A program made the position numbers and the translations under genes. A stretch of DNA of 24,321 nt from Oscillospiraceae bacterium. Its GTDB lineage: Bacteria; Bacillota_A; Clostridia; Oscillospirales; Oscillospiraceae. Positions 14,896-23,443 of the stretch are shown here, piece by piece (the stretch's first letter is position 1; every line of letters begins with the position of its first letter). The notes under the pieces were generated by a model, which searched no databases, was not told where the DNA came from, and saw nothing but the letters and a program-made list of their open reading frames with translations. The DNA lies in the NCBI GenBank assembly GCA_017539885.1, contig JAFYCC010000075.1:1-24321 (forward strand). Direction: 5' to 3'.

Positions 14896-14924
14896 CTGCA
14901 GCGCATATGCGCTGCAGTTTTTTT
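14896..14924 (+). terminator. Riboswitch-controlled intrinsic terminator
   Basis: A perfect 9-bp stem CTGCAGCGC/GCGCTGCAG (14896-14904 with 14909-14917) with an ATAT loop is followed by seven T's. It lies between the aptamer and the first gene, so it is the expression platform for transcriptional control. The 14837-14890 linker also contains GTCTCC (14844-14849) complementary to GGAGAC (14870-14875), a possible part of an alternative fold. Confidence 0.9.
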
Positions 14925-14948
14925 GTGAGAAAAGGGAGGGACGCGGTC

Positions 14949-15377
14949 GTGAAGCGTCTGCACATCGCGCTGTCGATCGTTCTTCTTGCGGCGCTGCTAT
15001 GCGCCTGCGGAACGGCAGAAATCAAAGGCGGCACGGAACCGGAGCCGCTCGATCCGGCACGTATGACCGACGGCACATATTCATCGGAGGTGCAGCTGCG
15101 CGGGGGAAGCGGCAAAGCCGGCATCGAATCTCCCGCGATGGTGCGTGTGGAGAGCGGCAAAGCAGTAGCCACGCTGGTTTGGACAAGTAAAAACTACGAC
15201 TATATGATTGTGGACGGAACGCGATATAATGTCCTTTCGAATGAAAACGGCTCGACATTTGAGATCCCAGTGAACTGCTTCAATAAGTGGCTGCCAGCAG
15301 TCGGTGACACTACCGCCATGAGCGTCCCGCATGAGATCGAGTACGAACTGTATTTCAGCGCGCCTGAAAAGCAATAA
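14949..15377 (+). CDS. Small cobalamin-regulated lipoprotein of unknown function
   Basis: A 142-residue exported lipoprotein, the first gene under the cobalamin riboswitch. The signal peptide has MKR, a hydrophobic core and a lipobox L-C-A-C with the lipidated cysteine at 20. The mature part (~123 residues) looks like a compact beta domain with conserved-looking segments MTDGTYSSEV, GGSGKAGIESPA, NYDYMIVDGTRY and TTAMSVPHEIEYEL. I cannot name a family. Related-looking segments may occur in Gram-positive metal or ABC uptake lipoproteins, but this is from memory only. Regulation by B12 suggests corrinoid or cobalt capture at the cell surface. The start is GTG 14949 with GGGAGGG 8 bases upstream; an ATG at 14907 lies inside the terminator hairpin. 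cobD follows 15 bases later. Confidence 0.8.
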   Translation: MKRLHIALSIVLLAALLCACGTAEIKGGTEPEPLDPARMTDGTYSSEVQLRGGSGKAGIESPAMVRVESGKAVATLVWTSKNYDYMIVDGTRYNVLSNENGSTFEIPVNCFNKWLPAVGDTTAMSVPHEIEYELYFSAPEKQ

Positions 15378-15392
15378 CTGCGAGGACGATAC

Positions 15393-16445
15393 ATGATTAT
15401 TGATGAGAACTACGGACACGGCGGCGACGTATACAGTCACGATGTCCTTCTTGACTTTTCCGCGAACGTCAATCCGCTCGGAACGCCGCCTGAGGTCGTA
15501 GAGGCGGTTCGCGATGCGGCTGAGCTGATTGCGGCTTATCCGGATCCTTACTGTGGAGCTCTGCGCGAGAAGCTCGCTTCACTCCACGATGTTGATGCCG
15601 GGCATGTGCTGTGCGGGAATGGCGCGGCCGAGCTGATATTCCAGTTCGCGCTGGCGCTCCGGCCACAGAGAGCGCTGCTGCCGGTGCCGTCCTTTTCAGA
15701 GTATGAGACCGCACTTCGGGCGGTGGATTGCGGAACAGAGTATTATCCGCTGCGCCGTGAGAACGGCTTTGCTGTGTCAGAGGAACTGCTCGAGCGCATC
15801 ACTGCGGATACGGACGCACTGCTGCTCTGCACGCCCAACAACCCGACAGGCGTTGCCGTGGATTGGAAGCTGCTCCTGAAGATCCTCGACCGATGCCGCG
15901 AGACCGGAACCTGGCTGTTGCTGGATGAATGCTTCCTTGATCTGACGGATCCGGATGCTGCGCATTCGCTGATCCCGGAACTTCAGGAGAATGACAGAGC
16001 GCTCGTCCTGCGTGCGTTTACGAAGCTGTACGGTATGGCGGGGGCGCGCCTGGGCTATGCTGTTTGTCGGAACAGAAGCATTTTACTGGAGATGTGCCGC
16101 ATGGTGCAGCCATGGAATGTCTCCACGACCGCGCAGGCTGCGGGGCTGGCCGCCCTCGGCTGTACGGAATTCGTTTCCAGAACGAAGCGCCTGATCGCGG
16201 AGGAGAAGGAGTACCTGCTTGACGAGCTGCACGCGCTGGGAATCTCCGTGCTGCCGGGGAAGGCAAATTATCTGATGCTCTCCGGCGTGCCGGGGTTGTG
16301 CGACGCGCTGCTGGAGAGGCGCATCCTGATACGTAACTGCTCCAATTATCGCGGACTGGACGAGGGAGACTGCCGCATCGCGGTGCGCACGCATGATGAA
16401 AACGAGCGGCTTGTCGCCGCGCTTCGGGAGATCTGCCATGCATGA
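15393..16445 (+). CDS. cobD: Threonine-phosphate decarboxylase
   Basis: A PLP enzyme of aminotransferase fold that decarboxylates L-threonine O-3-phosphate to (R)-1-amino-2-propanol O-2-phosphate, the linker for the nucleotide loop of cobalamin. Family marks are YGHGGDVY (7-14), DFSANVNPLG (21-30), CGNGAAELI (74-82) and TPNNPTG (147-153). Asp178 (LLLDE) contacts the PLP ring, and Lys211 in RAFTKLYGMAGARLGY is the Schiff-base lysine. The 350 residues match the usual length of about 360. GAGGA is 6 bases before ATG 15393. It overlaps cbiD by 8 bases. Histidinol-phosphate aminotransferase is the nearest alternative, but the context and the HGG start favour CobD. Confidence 0.94.
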   Translation: MIIDENYGHGGDVYSHDVLLDFSANVNPLGTPPEVVEAVRDAAELIAAYPDPYCGALREKLASLHDVDAGHVLCGNGAAELIFQFALALRPQRALLPVPSFSEYETALRAVDCGTEYYPLRRENGFAVSEELLERITADTDALLLCTPNNPTGVAVDWKLLLKILDRCRETGTWLLLDECFLDLTDPDAAHSLIPELQENDRALVLRAFTKLYGMAGARLGYAVCRNRSILLEMCRMVQPWNVSTTAQAAGLAALGCTEFVSRTKRLIAEEKEYLLDELHALGISVLPGKANYLMLSGVPGLCDALLERRILIRNCSNYRGLDEGDCRIAVRTHDENERLVAALREICHA

Positions 16446-17613
16446 GACGGGAATAGAGGGCTATTACGCCCTCAAGGACGGGAAAAAGCTGCGCTTCGGC
16501 TATACGACAGGCACCTGCGCGGCCGCGGCGGCCAAGGCGGCGACACAAATGCTCATCCGCGGTGAAGAAATGCAGACAGTGGATATCCTCACACCGAAGG
16601 GGATCGCATTGAATCTGGAGCTTGAGGAGATCCGTCGAGAGGACGGACATGTCGCATGTGCCGTCAGAAAATTCAGCGGGGATGACCCGGATGTCACGGA
16701 CGGGGTGCTTGTCTACGCGGATGTCTGCTGGCGTAAAGAGGCTGGAGTCGATGTCGACGGAGGCACGGGAGTCGGGCGTGTCACGAAACCGGGGCTCAAG
16801 CAGAAGATCGGAGAGGCGGCCATCAACCCGGTACCGATGCAGATGATCCGAAGCGAAGTAGAGCATGCGCTGGATGACTGCGGAATCGCAGAGGGCGTTC
16901 GTGTCGTAATATCTATCCCCGCCGGTGTGGAGCTTGCAAAAAAGACTTTCAATCCGCGCCTTGGAATCGAAGGCGGCATATCTGTACTCGGAACGAGCGG
17001 TATCGTCGAGCCGATGAGCGAGGCGGCGCTGGTGGAGAGCATCGGTCTGGAGCTTCGTCAGAAGCGTGCGCTGGGCTGTGAGAGGGCTCTCGTCTCACCA
17101 GGCAACTATGGTGCCGATTTCATCCGCGGTCTCTGTGGTGTGGAGGAGTCTGAACTGGTCAAGTGTTCAAATTATATCGGCCAGACGATCGATATGGCGA
17201 TCGAGGCGGGATTTCCGGAGCTGTTTTTCGTAAGCCATATCGGCAAGTTCATCAAACTTACCGGCGGCATCATGAATACGCATTCAAAGGAGGCGGACGC
17301 ACGCGCGGAGCTGATGGCGGCCTGCGCTCTGCGAGCCGGATGCTCGGCAAAGACCGCCCGGGCAATCCTCGACAGCCTTACAACAGACGAGAGCCTGCGA
17401 ATCATCCAGGAATCCGGTCTGCTCGAGAAGACCATGGAGATCGTCTCGCAGCGGATTGACTATTATCTCAACTACCGCGCAAAGGGACAGCTGAAAATCG
17501 GAGCTCTTGTTTTTTCCAACGAGCTGGGCGTCCTGTGCCTGACCGGTCCTGCGCGGGACTGGCTGCAGGAACTGAAAGATAGAGACAAAACCGATAAGGG
17601 GGATATACAATGA
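16438..17613 (+). CDS. cbiD: Cobalt-precorrin-5B C1-methyltransferase
   Basis: CbiD methylates C1 of cobalt-precorrin-5B with SAM in the anaerobic cobalamin pathway. It is unrelated to the canonical corrin methyltransferases. The diagnostic N-terminal motif GYTTGTCAAAAAKAA is at residues 21-35. Further family segments include ITPKGIAL-like DILTPKGIAL, GGTGVGRVTKPGL and SPGNYGADF. The length is 391 residues, near the usual 370-390. I chose ATG 16438, 8 bases inside cobD with GGGAG 7 bases upstream. A longer in-frame ATG at 16393 would add 15 unrelated residues deep in cobD. Presence of CbiD, rather than aerobic CobF, marks the oxygen-independent route. Confidence 0.96.
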   Translation: MHETGIEGYYALKDGKKLRFGYTTGTCAAAAAKAATQMLIRGEEMQTVDILTPKGIALNLELEEIRREDGHVACAVRKFSGDDPDVTDGVLVYADVCWRKEAGVDVDGGTGVGRVTKPGLKQKIGEAAINPVPMQMIRSEVEHALDDCGIAEGVRVVISIPAGVELAKKTFNPRLGIEGGISVLGTSGIVEPMSEAALVESIGLELRQKRALGCERALVSPGNYGADFIRGLCGVEESELVKCSNYIGQTIDMAIEAGFPELFFVSHIGKFIKLTGGIMNTHSKEADARAELMAACALRAGCSAKTARAILDSLTTDESLRIIQESGLLEKTMEIVSQRIDYYLNYRAKGQLKIGALVFSNELGVLCLTGPARDWLQELKDRDKTDKGDIQ

Positions 17614-18374
17614 TTCATTTTGTCGGCGCCGGAAGCGGCGCAGCGGATCTCATCACCGTCCGAGGAAAGAAGCGTCTGGAAGAGGCGGACGTCATCATCT
17701 ATGCCGGATCGCTTGTCAATCCCGAGCTGCTTCAGTACAAAAAGAACGGTTGCGAAGTTTTCAACAGCGCCACCATGACGCTGGAGGAAGTCATCGATGT
17801 GATGCTGCGCGCAGAGTCTGAGGGGAAGACCACCGTGCGGCTGCATACCGGAGACCCCTGTATCTACGGCGCGATCCGCGAGCAGATGGACATCCTTGAC
17901 GAGAAAGGCATCGCTTACGATACATGCCCTGGCGTGAGTGCATTCTGCGGCGCTGCCGCTGCACTGGACCTGGAGTACACGCTGCCGGACGTGAGTCAGA
18001 GTGTCATCATCACCCGTATGGCCGGCCGCACGCCCGTGCCCGAGCGCGAGAGCATCCGCTCCTTCGCGCAGCACCACGCGACGATGGTACTGTTCCTGTC
18101 CACGGGACTTCTCGAACAGCTATCTGCGGAACTGATCGCCGGCGGCTACGAGGCCGACACACCGGCTGCCATCGTCTATAAGGCAACCTGGCCGGACGAG
18201 AAGAAATTCATATGCACGGTCGGCACCCTCGCTGCCTGCGCGAAGGAGAACAACATTACCAAGACCGCGCTGATGATCGTCGGCGACGCAGTGAAACACA
18301 CAAATTACCGCCGCAGCGATCTGTATAACCCGAACTTCACAACGGAGTTCAGGCAGGCCAAGCCGCAGCCGTGA
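17610..18374 (+). CDS. cbiF: Cobalt-precorrin-4 C11-methyltransferase
   Basis: A SAM-dependent tetrapyrrole methyltransferase that methylates C11 of cobalt-precorrin-4. It has 254 residues, as expected. The family start HFVGAGSGAADLITVRG (residues 3-19), the substrate-loop motif HTGDPCIYG (79-87) and CPGVSAF (near 107-113) are all present, as are RMAGRTPVPE and VYKATWPDE, typical of CbiF/CobM. It begins with ATG overlapping the cbiD stop (ATGA), with a GGGGGA-type ribosome site upstream, and ends in a GTGA overlap with cbiG. The neighbour CbiG opens the ring lactone that is made by this stage. Confidence 0.96.
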   Translation: MIHFVGAGSGAADLITVRGKKRLEEADVIIYAGSLVNPELLQYKKNGCEVFNSATMTLEEVIDVMLRAESEGKTTVRLHTGDPCIYGAIREQMDILDEKGIAYDTCPGVSAFCGAAAALDLEYTLPDVSQSVIITRMAGRTPVPERESIRSFAQHHATMVLFLSTGLLEQLSAELIAGGYEADTPAAIVYKATWPDEKKFICTVGTLAACAKENNITKTALMIVGDAVKHTNYRRSDLYNPNFTTEFRQAKPQP

Positions 18375-19402
18375 AGATCCGTCTGCTGGCCTATTCCGCA
18401 CTGGGCTGCGCGACCGCCGAGCGCATTGCCGCGGCACTTGGTGAAGAGGGTGACGCTTGCCGTGTCTTCGCGCCGGAGGACTACTGCGGTGAGACGTCCG
18501 AACCGCTGAAGCTTCGCTGTTCAGAATGGGCGCGGGAAGGCTTTGAGGAGGCGGACGCTCTGGTGTTTTGCTGCGCGGCGGGCATCGCGGTGCGTGGGAT
18601 CGCGCCTTGGGTGCGCAGCAAAAAAACTGATCCTGCGGTCGTGATCGTGGACGAGACGGGGCGGTTTGCCATTCCAATCCTATCAGGGCATATCGGAGGG
18701 GCGAACGAGCTTGCGCTGCGCATCGCAGAAGCGATCGGCGCCGAGCCTGTCGTCACAACGGCGACGGATCTGCATTCGCTCTTCGCGGTGGACGTCTTCG
18801 CTAAAAAGAACCACCTGCGTATCGGGAGCATGCTGCTGGCCAAGGAGGTCTCGGCCGCGCTCCTGCGCGGCGAGCCCGTCGGCTTCCGCTCGGAAATGCC
18901 TGTTTCAGGAACGCGGCCGAAAGAACTGACAGACGGGCAAGCGGATATAGGTGTTATCGTTACGTCGGACGCTGAGGCAGCGCCGTGGAACAAAACGTTG
19001 CGTCTGACGCCTATGCGATATGCGGTCGGTATGGGATGCCGGAAAGACAAGCCTGCCGAAGCGCTGGAAGGCTTTTTTCTGAGGCAGCTGGAAAGCTGCG
19101 GCGTAAGCGCGGCGCAGGTACGCGTACTCGCGAGCATCGACGTGAAGAAGGAGGAGCAGGGGCTCCTCGCTTTGAGCAGAAAATACTCGATTCCGTTTGA
19201 GACGTTTACGGCGGCGGAACTGCTTGCCGTTCCGGGAGAGTTCTCCGGATCGGCTTTCGTAAGGAGCACCGTCGGCGTGGACTGTGTCTGTGAGCGCGCC
19301 GCGCTCTGCGCGGGCGCCGCAAGACTGATTCAGAAAAAAACGGCCGAAGAGGGCATGACCTTTGCTCTGGCGGCCTATGAGGAGGAGATCCATTTTGCGT
19401 AA
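18371..19402 (+). CDS. cbiG: Cobalt-precorrin-5A hydrolase
   Basis: CbiG opens the delta-lactone of cobalt-precorrin-5A and releases acetaldehyde, the step that contracts the ring in the anaerobic pathway. It has 343 residues. The N-terminal domain contains VFCCAAGIAVRGIAPWVRSK-like sequence and IPILSGHIGGANELA (about 101-115). The C-terminal domain contains GMGCRKDKP, LASIDVKKEE and STVGVDCVCERAAL, all typical. It starts at GTG 18371 within the overlap GTGA with cbiF. It overlaps cbiH by 8 bases, and a GGAGGAG site for cbiH lies within its last codons. No truncation is seen. Confidence 0.95.
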   Translation: MKIRLLAYSALGCATAERIAAALGEEGDACRVFAPEDYCGETSEPLKLRCSEWAREGFEEADALVFCCAAGIAVRGIAPWVRSKKTDPAVVIVDETGRFAIPILSGHIGGANELALRIAEAIGAEPVVTTATDLHSLFAVDVFAKKNHLRIGSMLLAKEVSAALLRGEPVGFRSEMPVSGTRPKELTDGQADIGVIVTSDAEAAPWNKTLRLTPMRYAVGMGCRKDKPAEALEGFFLRQLESCGVSAAQVRVLASIDVKKEEQGLLALSRKYSIPFETFTAAELLAVPGEFSGSAFVRSTVGVDCVCERAALCAGAARLIQKKTAEEGMTFALAAYEEEIHFA

Positions 19403-20126
19403 GATCTATGTCGTCGGCATCGGGCCGGGAAACTATGAGGATATGACCCAGCGCGCGCAGCAGGCGCTTGCCTGCAGCGACGTGATCGTTGGTTACACGG
19501 TCTACATCGATCTCGTCAAAGAGCACTATCCGGACAAGAGATTCATGACCACGCCCATGCGTCGCGAAGTCGAGCGCTGTGAGATGGCTTTCGAGGAGGC
19601 AGTCAAAGACCAGACCGTCTCCATGATCTGCAGCGGCGACGCGGGCATTTACGGTATGAACGGCGTGATGTGGGAACTGAAGGAACGTTATCCGGAAGTT
19701 GAACTGGAGATCGTCCCGGGCGTCTCCGCCGTGATCAGCGGAGCAGCTATACTCGGTGCGCCTCTCATGCATGACTTCGCCGTCATCAGCCTGAGCGACC
19801 TCCTCACGCCGTGGGAGAAAATCGAAAAGCGGCTGCTTTGCGCAGCACAGGCGGATTTCGTCATCTGCCTGTATAATCCCTCCAGTCACAAGCGCAAAGA
19901 CTACCTGCAGCGGGCCTGCGATCTCGTACTGCAGTACGCTTCTCCGGAGACGGTCTGCGGCGTCGCGCAGAACATCGGCAGGGAGGGTGAGCAGACGCAG
20001 GTTATGACGCTGCGCGAACTGAGGGATACACAGGTAGATATGTTCTCCACCGTCTTCATCGGAAACTCCCAGACGAAGAACATCGACGGGAAGATGGTCA
20101 CACCCAGGGGATACAGGTATGAATGA
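19395..20126 (+). CDS. cbiH: Cobalt-factor III / precorrin-3B C17-methyltransferase
   Basis: CbiH methylates C17 and drives ring contraction using SAM. The start RKIYVVGIGPGNYEDMTQRA and ACSDVIVGYTVYIDLV are diagnostic for the CbiH/CobJ group, and SGDAGIYG and VPGVSAV follow. It has 243 residues, close to the ~240 of Salmonella CbiH. I set the start at TTG 19395, because GGAGGAG (19381-19387) is 7 bases upstream and the protein then begins at the family start. An ATG at 19362 adds an unrelated arginine-rich stretch read from the end of cbiG. The 3' end overlaps the next gene by 8 bases. Confidence 0.95.
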   Translation: MRKIYVVGIGPGNYEDMTQRAQQALACSDVIVGYTVYIDLVKEHYPDKRFMTTPMRREVERCEMAFEEAVKDQTVSMICSGDAGIYGMNGVMWELKERYPEVELEIVPGVSAVISGAAILGAPLMHDFAVISLSDLLTPWEKIEKRLLCAAQADFVICLYNPSSHKRKDYLQRACDLVLQYASPETVCGVAQNIGREGEQTQVMTLRELRDTQVDMFSTVFIGNSQTKNIDGKMVTPRGYRYE

Positions 20127-22095
20127 TGTCATCCTCTTCGCCGGAACGACGGAGGGGCGCCTCGTCGCGGAGGCCTGCCGCAATCAGCCGATCGAGCTTT
20201 ATGTCTGCGTAGCTACAGAGTACGGAGAGACGCTCATCGAAGAGGCGGAGAACATCCATGTTCTCGCCGGACGCAAGGATGCCGCGCAGATGACGGAACT
20301 CATCCGCTCGACGGGGGCAGGGCTCGTGATCGATGCGACGCATCCCTATGCCGCCGCAGTCACGGAGACCATCCGGCTCGCATGCGACGAGACGGGCGCA
20401 GAATACCTGCGGCTGCTTCGTGCGCAGACGCACGAAGGCACAGAGCACTGTGTATTTGTTAAGGACACGGCCGCTGCTGTTGCCTATCTGAACGGCGTGG
20501 AGGGCAATGTACTGCTCACCGTCGGCAGCAAGGAACTGCCTGCTTATACGAGCGTAGAGAACTATAAGGAGCGCCTTTTCGCTCGCGTACTGCCGCTGCC
20601 GCAGGTCGTGGAGCAGGCCGCGGCGCTCGGATTCCAGGGCAGGAACCTGATCGCCATGCAGGGCCCGTTTTCCGAGGAAGTCAACATCGCCATGCTGAAA
20701 ATGCTTGGCGCACGGTATCTGGTGACGAAGGATACGGGAGAGACCGGCGGTTTTCCGGAGAAGATCCGTGCTGCAGAAAAGTGCGGAGTCCAGGTAATCG
20801 TTGTGAGCCGTCCGCTGCAGGAAGAGGGGATAAGCCTCGGGCTGTGCCTGAAGATGCTGTGTGAGAGATTCGGATTCCGGACCGGAAAGAAGGTCACGAT
20901 CCTCGGCGTCGGTACCGGCAGCGCCGGAATGATGACGGTCGAGGCAGAACACGCCTGCCGTGAAGCGGAGCTGATCATCGGCGCAAAGCGTCTGACGGAG
21001 AGCCTTGCCCGTTTCGGCCATCCTTCGAAGAATGCGGTTCTGGCTGAGGATGTCGCACGTCTCGTCCGTGAAGGAGAGGAGTCAAACGTCGTGGTCGCAA
21101 TGTCCGGGGACACCGGCTTCTTCAGCGGAACGAAAAAACTCCTGCCTCTGTTGGCAGATCTGAATCCGACCGTGCTTCCGGGAATCTCATCCGTTGTCTA
21201 TTTCTGCAGCCTTATCGGCGAGAGCTGGGACGACGCCCTGCTGATCAGCGCACACGGACGCGAATGCAATTACGTCTCAAAGATCCGGCATAACGCAAAG
21301 GTCATCGCGCTGACGGGCGGCGACACGGGAGCGGCGGCGGCCATCGAGGCACTGTGCGCAAACGGCCTCGGCCACGTTCATGTGACTGTAGGCAGCGATC
21401 TCTCCTATGAAACGGAAAAGCTCGTTTCCGGAACGGCTGAAGAACTGCGTGGCGCGAAATTCCCGCCGCTGGCGATCCTGTTGGCGCGAAATGATAAAGC
21501 ACGAGAAACACCTGTGACGCAGGGATTCCCGGACGATGCATTCCTGCGTGAGGAGGTTCCGATGACCAAGCAGGAAGTGCGCGCGGTAACGCTCGCAAAG
21601 CTCTCGCTCACGAAGGACGCAGTCTGCTGGGACGTCGGCGCAGGTACGGGCAGCGTCTCTCTTGAAATGGCCGCCTGCTGCGAGGACGGGAAAGTCTATG
21701 CCATAGAACACAAGACGAACGCCTGCGCGCTCATAGAGAAGAACAAGCTGCACCTCGGGATTACAAATGTCGAGGTCATTGAAGGCGAAGCGCCCGAAGC
21801 ACTCGAGAGTCTCGAAGCGCCGACACACGTCTTTATCGGCGGAAGCAGCGGAAACCTGAAATCGATCCTGGAGTGTGTACTGCGGAAGAATCCCGCAGCG
21901 CGCATCGTTATGAAAACCGTTACGGTCGAGAGCTTTGCCGAGGCGACAGCCTGCCTGAAGTCGATGCCGCTGCGTGATGCGGAGTTCACGGAACTGAACG
22001 TTTCGAGAGGACGCAAGCTCGGCCGCTATAACCTGATGACCGCGCAGAATCCTGTATACGTCATCTCCTGCACGGGAGGCGGCGCGGATGCTTAG
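20119..22095 (+). CDS. cbiJ-cbiE-cbiT: Triple fusion: precorrin-6A reductase + CbiE + CbiT
   Basis: Three successive corrin enzymes in one 658-residue chain. Residues 1-~255 are CbiJ/CobK (cobalt-precorrin-6A reductase), with AGTTEGR at 8-14, DATHPYA at 72-78 and TKDTGETGGFPEK later. Residues ~257-465 are CbiE (C5-methyltransferase), starting KKVTILGVGTGS, with SGDTGFFSG and LPGISSV. Residues ~466-658 are CbiT (C15-methyltransferase with C12 side-chain decarboxylation), with FPDDAF, PMTKQEVRA and the SAM-binding DVGAGTG at 505-511. CbiE-CbiT fusions (CobL-like) are common, and the added reductase is less so. There is no internal stop or frameshift. It begins 8 bases inside cbiH and ends 8 bases inside cbiA. 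Confidence 0.94.
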   Translation: MNDVILFAGTTEGRLVAEACRNQPIELYVCVATEYGETLIEEAENIHVLAGRKDAAQMTELIRSTGAGLVIDATHPYAAAVTETIRLACDETGAEYLRLLRAQTHEGTEHCVFVKDTAAAVAYLNGVEGNVLLTVGSKELPAYTSVENYKERLFARVLPLPQVVEQAAALGFQGRNLIAMQGPFSEEVNIAMLKMLGARYLVTKDTGETGGFPEKIRAAEKCGVQVIVVSRPLQEEGISLGLCLKMLCERFGFRTGKKVTILGVGTGSAGMMTVEAEHACREAELIIGAKRLTESLARFGHPSKNAVLAEDVARLVREGEESNVVVAMSGDTGFFSGTKKLLPLLADLNPTVLPGISSVVYFCSLIGESWDDALLISAHGRECNYVSKIRHNAKVIALTGGDTGAAAAIEALCANGLGHVHVTVGSDLSYETEKLVSGTAEELRGAKFPPLAILLARNDKARETPVTQGFPDDAFLREEVPMTKQEVRAVTLAKLSLTKDAVCWDVGAGTGSVSLEMAACCEDGKVYAIEHKTNACALIEKNKLHLGITNVEVIEGEAPEALESLEAPTHVFIGGSSGNLKSILECVLRKNPAARIVMKTVTVESFAEATACLKSMPLRDAEFTELNVSRGRKLGRYNLMTAQNPVYVISCTGGGADA

Positions 22096-23440
22096 GCCGA
22101 GATTCGTGCTTGCCGCTCCCGCCAGCGGCAGCGGCAAGACCATGATCACCTGCGGCCTGCTGCAGGCGCTGCGCGCGAGAGAGATGCGTGTGTCCTCCTT
22201 CAAATGCGGACCGGATTACATCGATCCGATGTTCCATGAAAAGGTGCTCGGAACCAAGAGCGCAAACCTCGATCTCTTCTTTGCGGGGAAAGAGACGCTC
22301 AGGAGACTTTTTCTGCGCGATTCGGAGGGGACGGACGTCTCTGTGATCGAAGGCGTGATGGGCTTTTACGACGGCCTGAGCGCAGCGTCAGACGAGGCCT
22401 CGACATACGATGTGGCCAGAACGCTTGACGCTCCTGTCGTTCTGATCGTGAACGCGCGCGGGCAGAGCCTCTCTGCGATCGCGGCGCTTCAGGGATTCCT
22501 GCGCTTTAAGCCTGACAGCGGCATCTGCGGCGTCATTTTCAATCAGATGTCTCCGCACGTTTTCGAGGCGCTCAGACCGGAGGTCGCTGCGCTGGGTGTG
22601 CAGCCGCTCGGCTATGTGCCGAAAGCGAGCGAACTGGTCGTGGAGAGCCGCCATCTCGGACTGGTGACTCCGGACGAGATCGCCGATCTCAACGAGCGGC
22701 TGAGCAGACTTGCCGCGCTGCTCGAGGATACTGTCGACATCGACGCGCTGCTTGCTCTTGCACGTTCGGCACCGGAACTCGAAGCCGCTCCGCGTGCGCC
22801 ACTCCCGAAACTTGAAGGGGTACGTGTTGCTGTCGCAAAAGATGAGGCCTTCTGCTTTCTATACCGGGACAATCTTGCCCTGCTGGAGGAACTCGGCGCA
22901 GAGCTGCTGTATTTCTCCCCGATTCATGACAAGGGCATCCCGGCGGGAGCACAGGGGCTGCTGCTATGCGGCGGCTATCCGGAACTGTACGCGGAACAGC
23001 TCGCTGCAAATGAATCCATGCGTCGTGAAATCTCTGCAGCGATCCGGGAAGGAATGCCCTGCATGGCAGAGTGTGGCGGCTTCCTCTATCTGCACCGCGA
23101 ACTGGAGGACATGTCCGGCAGATACCACCCGATGGCCGGCGTCCTTGACACGAAGGCCTGGCGCACAAACAAACTGGGACGATTCGGCTATATCACGCTC
23201 ACCGCACAGGAAAACTGCGGTCTGTTGCGCGGCGGTGAGCCGATCCGGGCACACGAGTTCCACTACTACGAGAGCGGGAACTGTGGCGATGCAATGCAGG
23301 CAGTCAAGCCCGTGACGGGCAAAAGCTGGCGGTGCATGCACGCCGGAGAAACGCTCCTGGCCGGTTTCCCGCATCTCTTCTATGAATCAGACCCGCAGCT
23401 GCCGCTGCGCTTCCTTCAGCGCTGCGCGGGAAAGGAGTAG
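22088..23440 (+). CDS. cbiA: Cobyrinate a,c-diamide synthase
   Basis: Uses glutamine and ATP to amidate the a and c side chains of cobyrinic acid. The 450 residues hold an N-terminal synthetase domain with P-loop ASGSGKT at 12-18, then FKCGPDYIDPMFH, and ANLDLF with GVMGFYDG. The C-terminal class I glutaminase domain has LLLCGGYPELY, the nucleophile Cys329 in AECGGFLYLH, and HEFHYYE at 389-395. This layout separates CbiA from CbiP and from hydrogenobyrinate enzymes only by context, and the anaerobic neighbours support CbiA. ATG 22088 has GGAGG 8 bases upstream and overlaps the fusion gene by 8 bases. cbiP follows after 3 bases. Confidence 0.96.
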   Translation: MLRPRFVLAAPASGSGKTMITCGLLQALRAREMRVSSFKCGPDYIDPMFHEKVLGTKSANLDLFFAGKETLRRLFLRDSEGTDVSVIEGVMGFYDGLSAASDEASTYDVARTLDAPVVLIVNARGQSLSAIAALQGFLRFKPDSGICGVIFNQMSPHVFEALRPEVAALGVQPLGYVPKASELVVESRHLGLVTPDEIADLNERLSRLAALLEDTVDIDALLALARSAPELEAAPRAPLPKLEGVRVAVAKDEAFCFLYRDNLALLEELGAELLYFSPIHDKGIPAGAQGLLLCGGYPELYAEQLAANESMRREISAAIREGMPCMAECGGFLYLHRELEDMSGRYHPMAGVLDTKAWRTNKLGRFGYITLTAQENCGLLRGGEPIRAHEFHYYESGNCGDAMQAVKPVTGKSWRCMHAGETLLAGFPHLFYESDPQLPLRFLQRCAGKE

Positions 23441-23443
23441 ACA

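Noticed and set aside
14907..14948. An upstream ATG for the lipoprotein gene, adding 14 residues.
   Set aside because: It lies in the loop and 3' arm of the riboswitch terminator, lacks a ribosome site, and would put charged residues before a normal signal peptide. GTG 14949 has GGGAGGG at good spacing.
19206..22203. Three minus-strand frames of 307-325 codons opposite cbiG, cbiH, the triple fusion and cbiA.
   Set aside because: They are antisense to conserved cobalamin enzymes and carry no recognisable motif. They arise from codon bias in G/C-rich genes.
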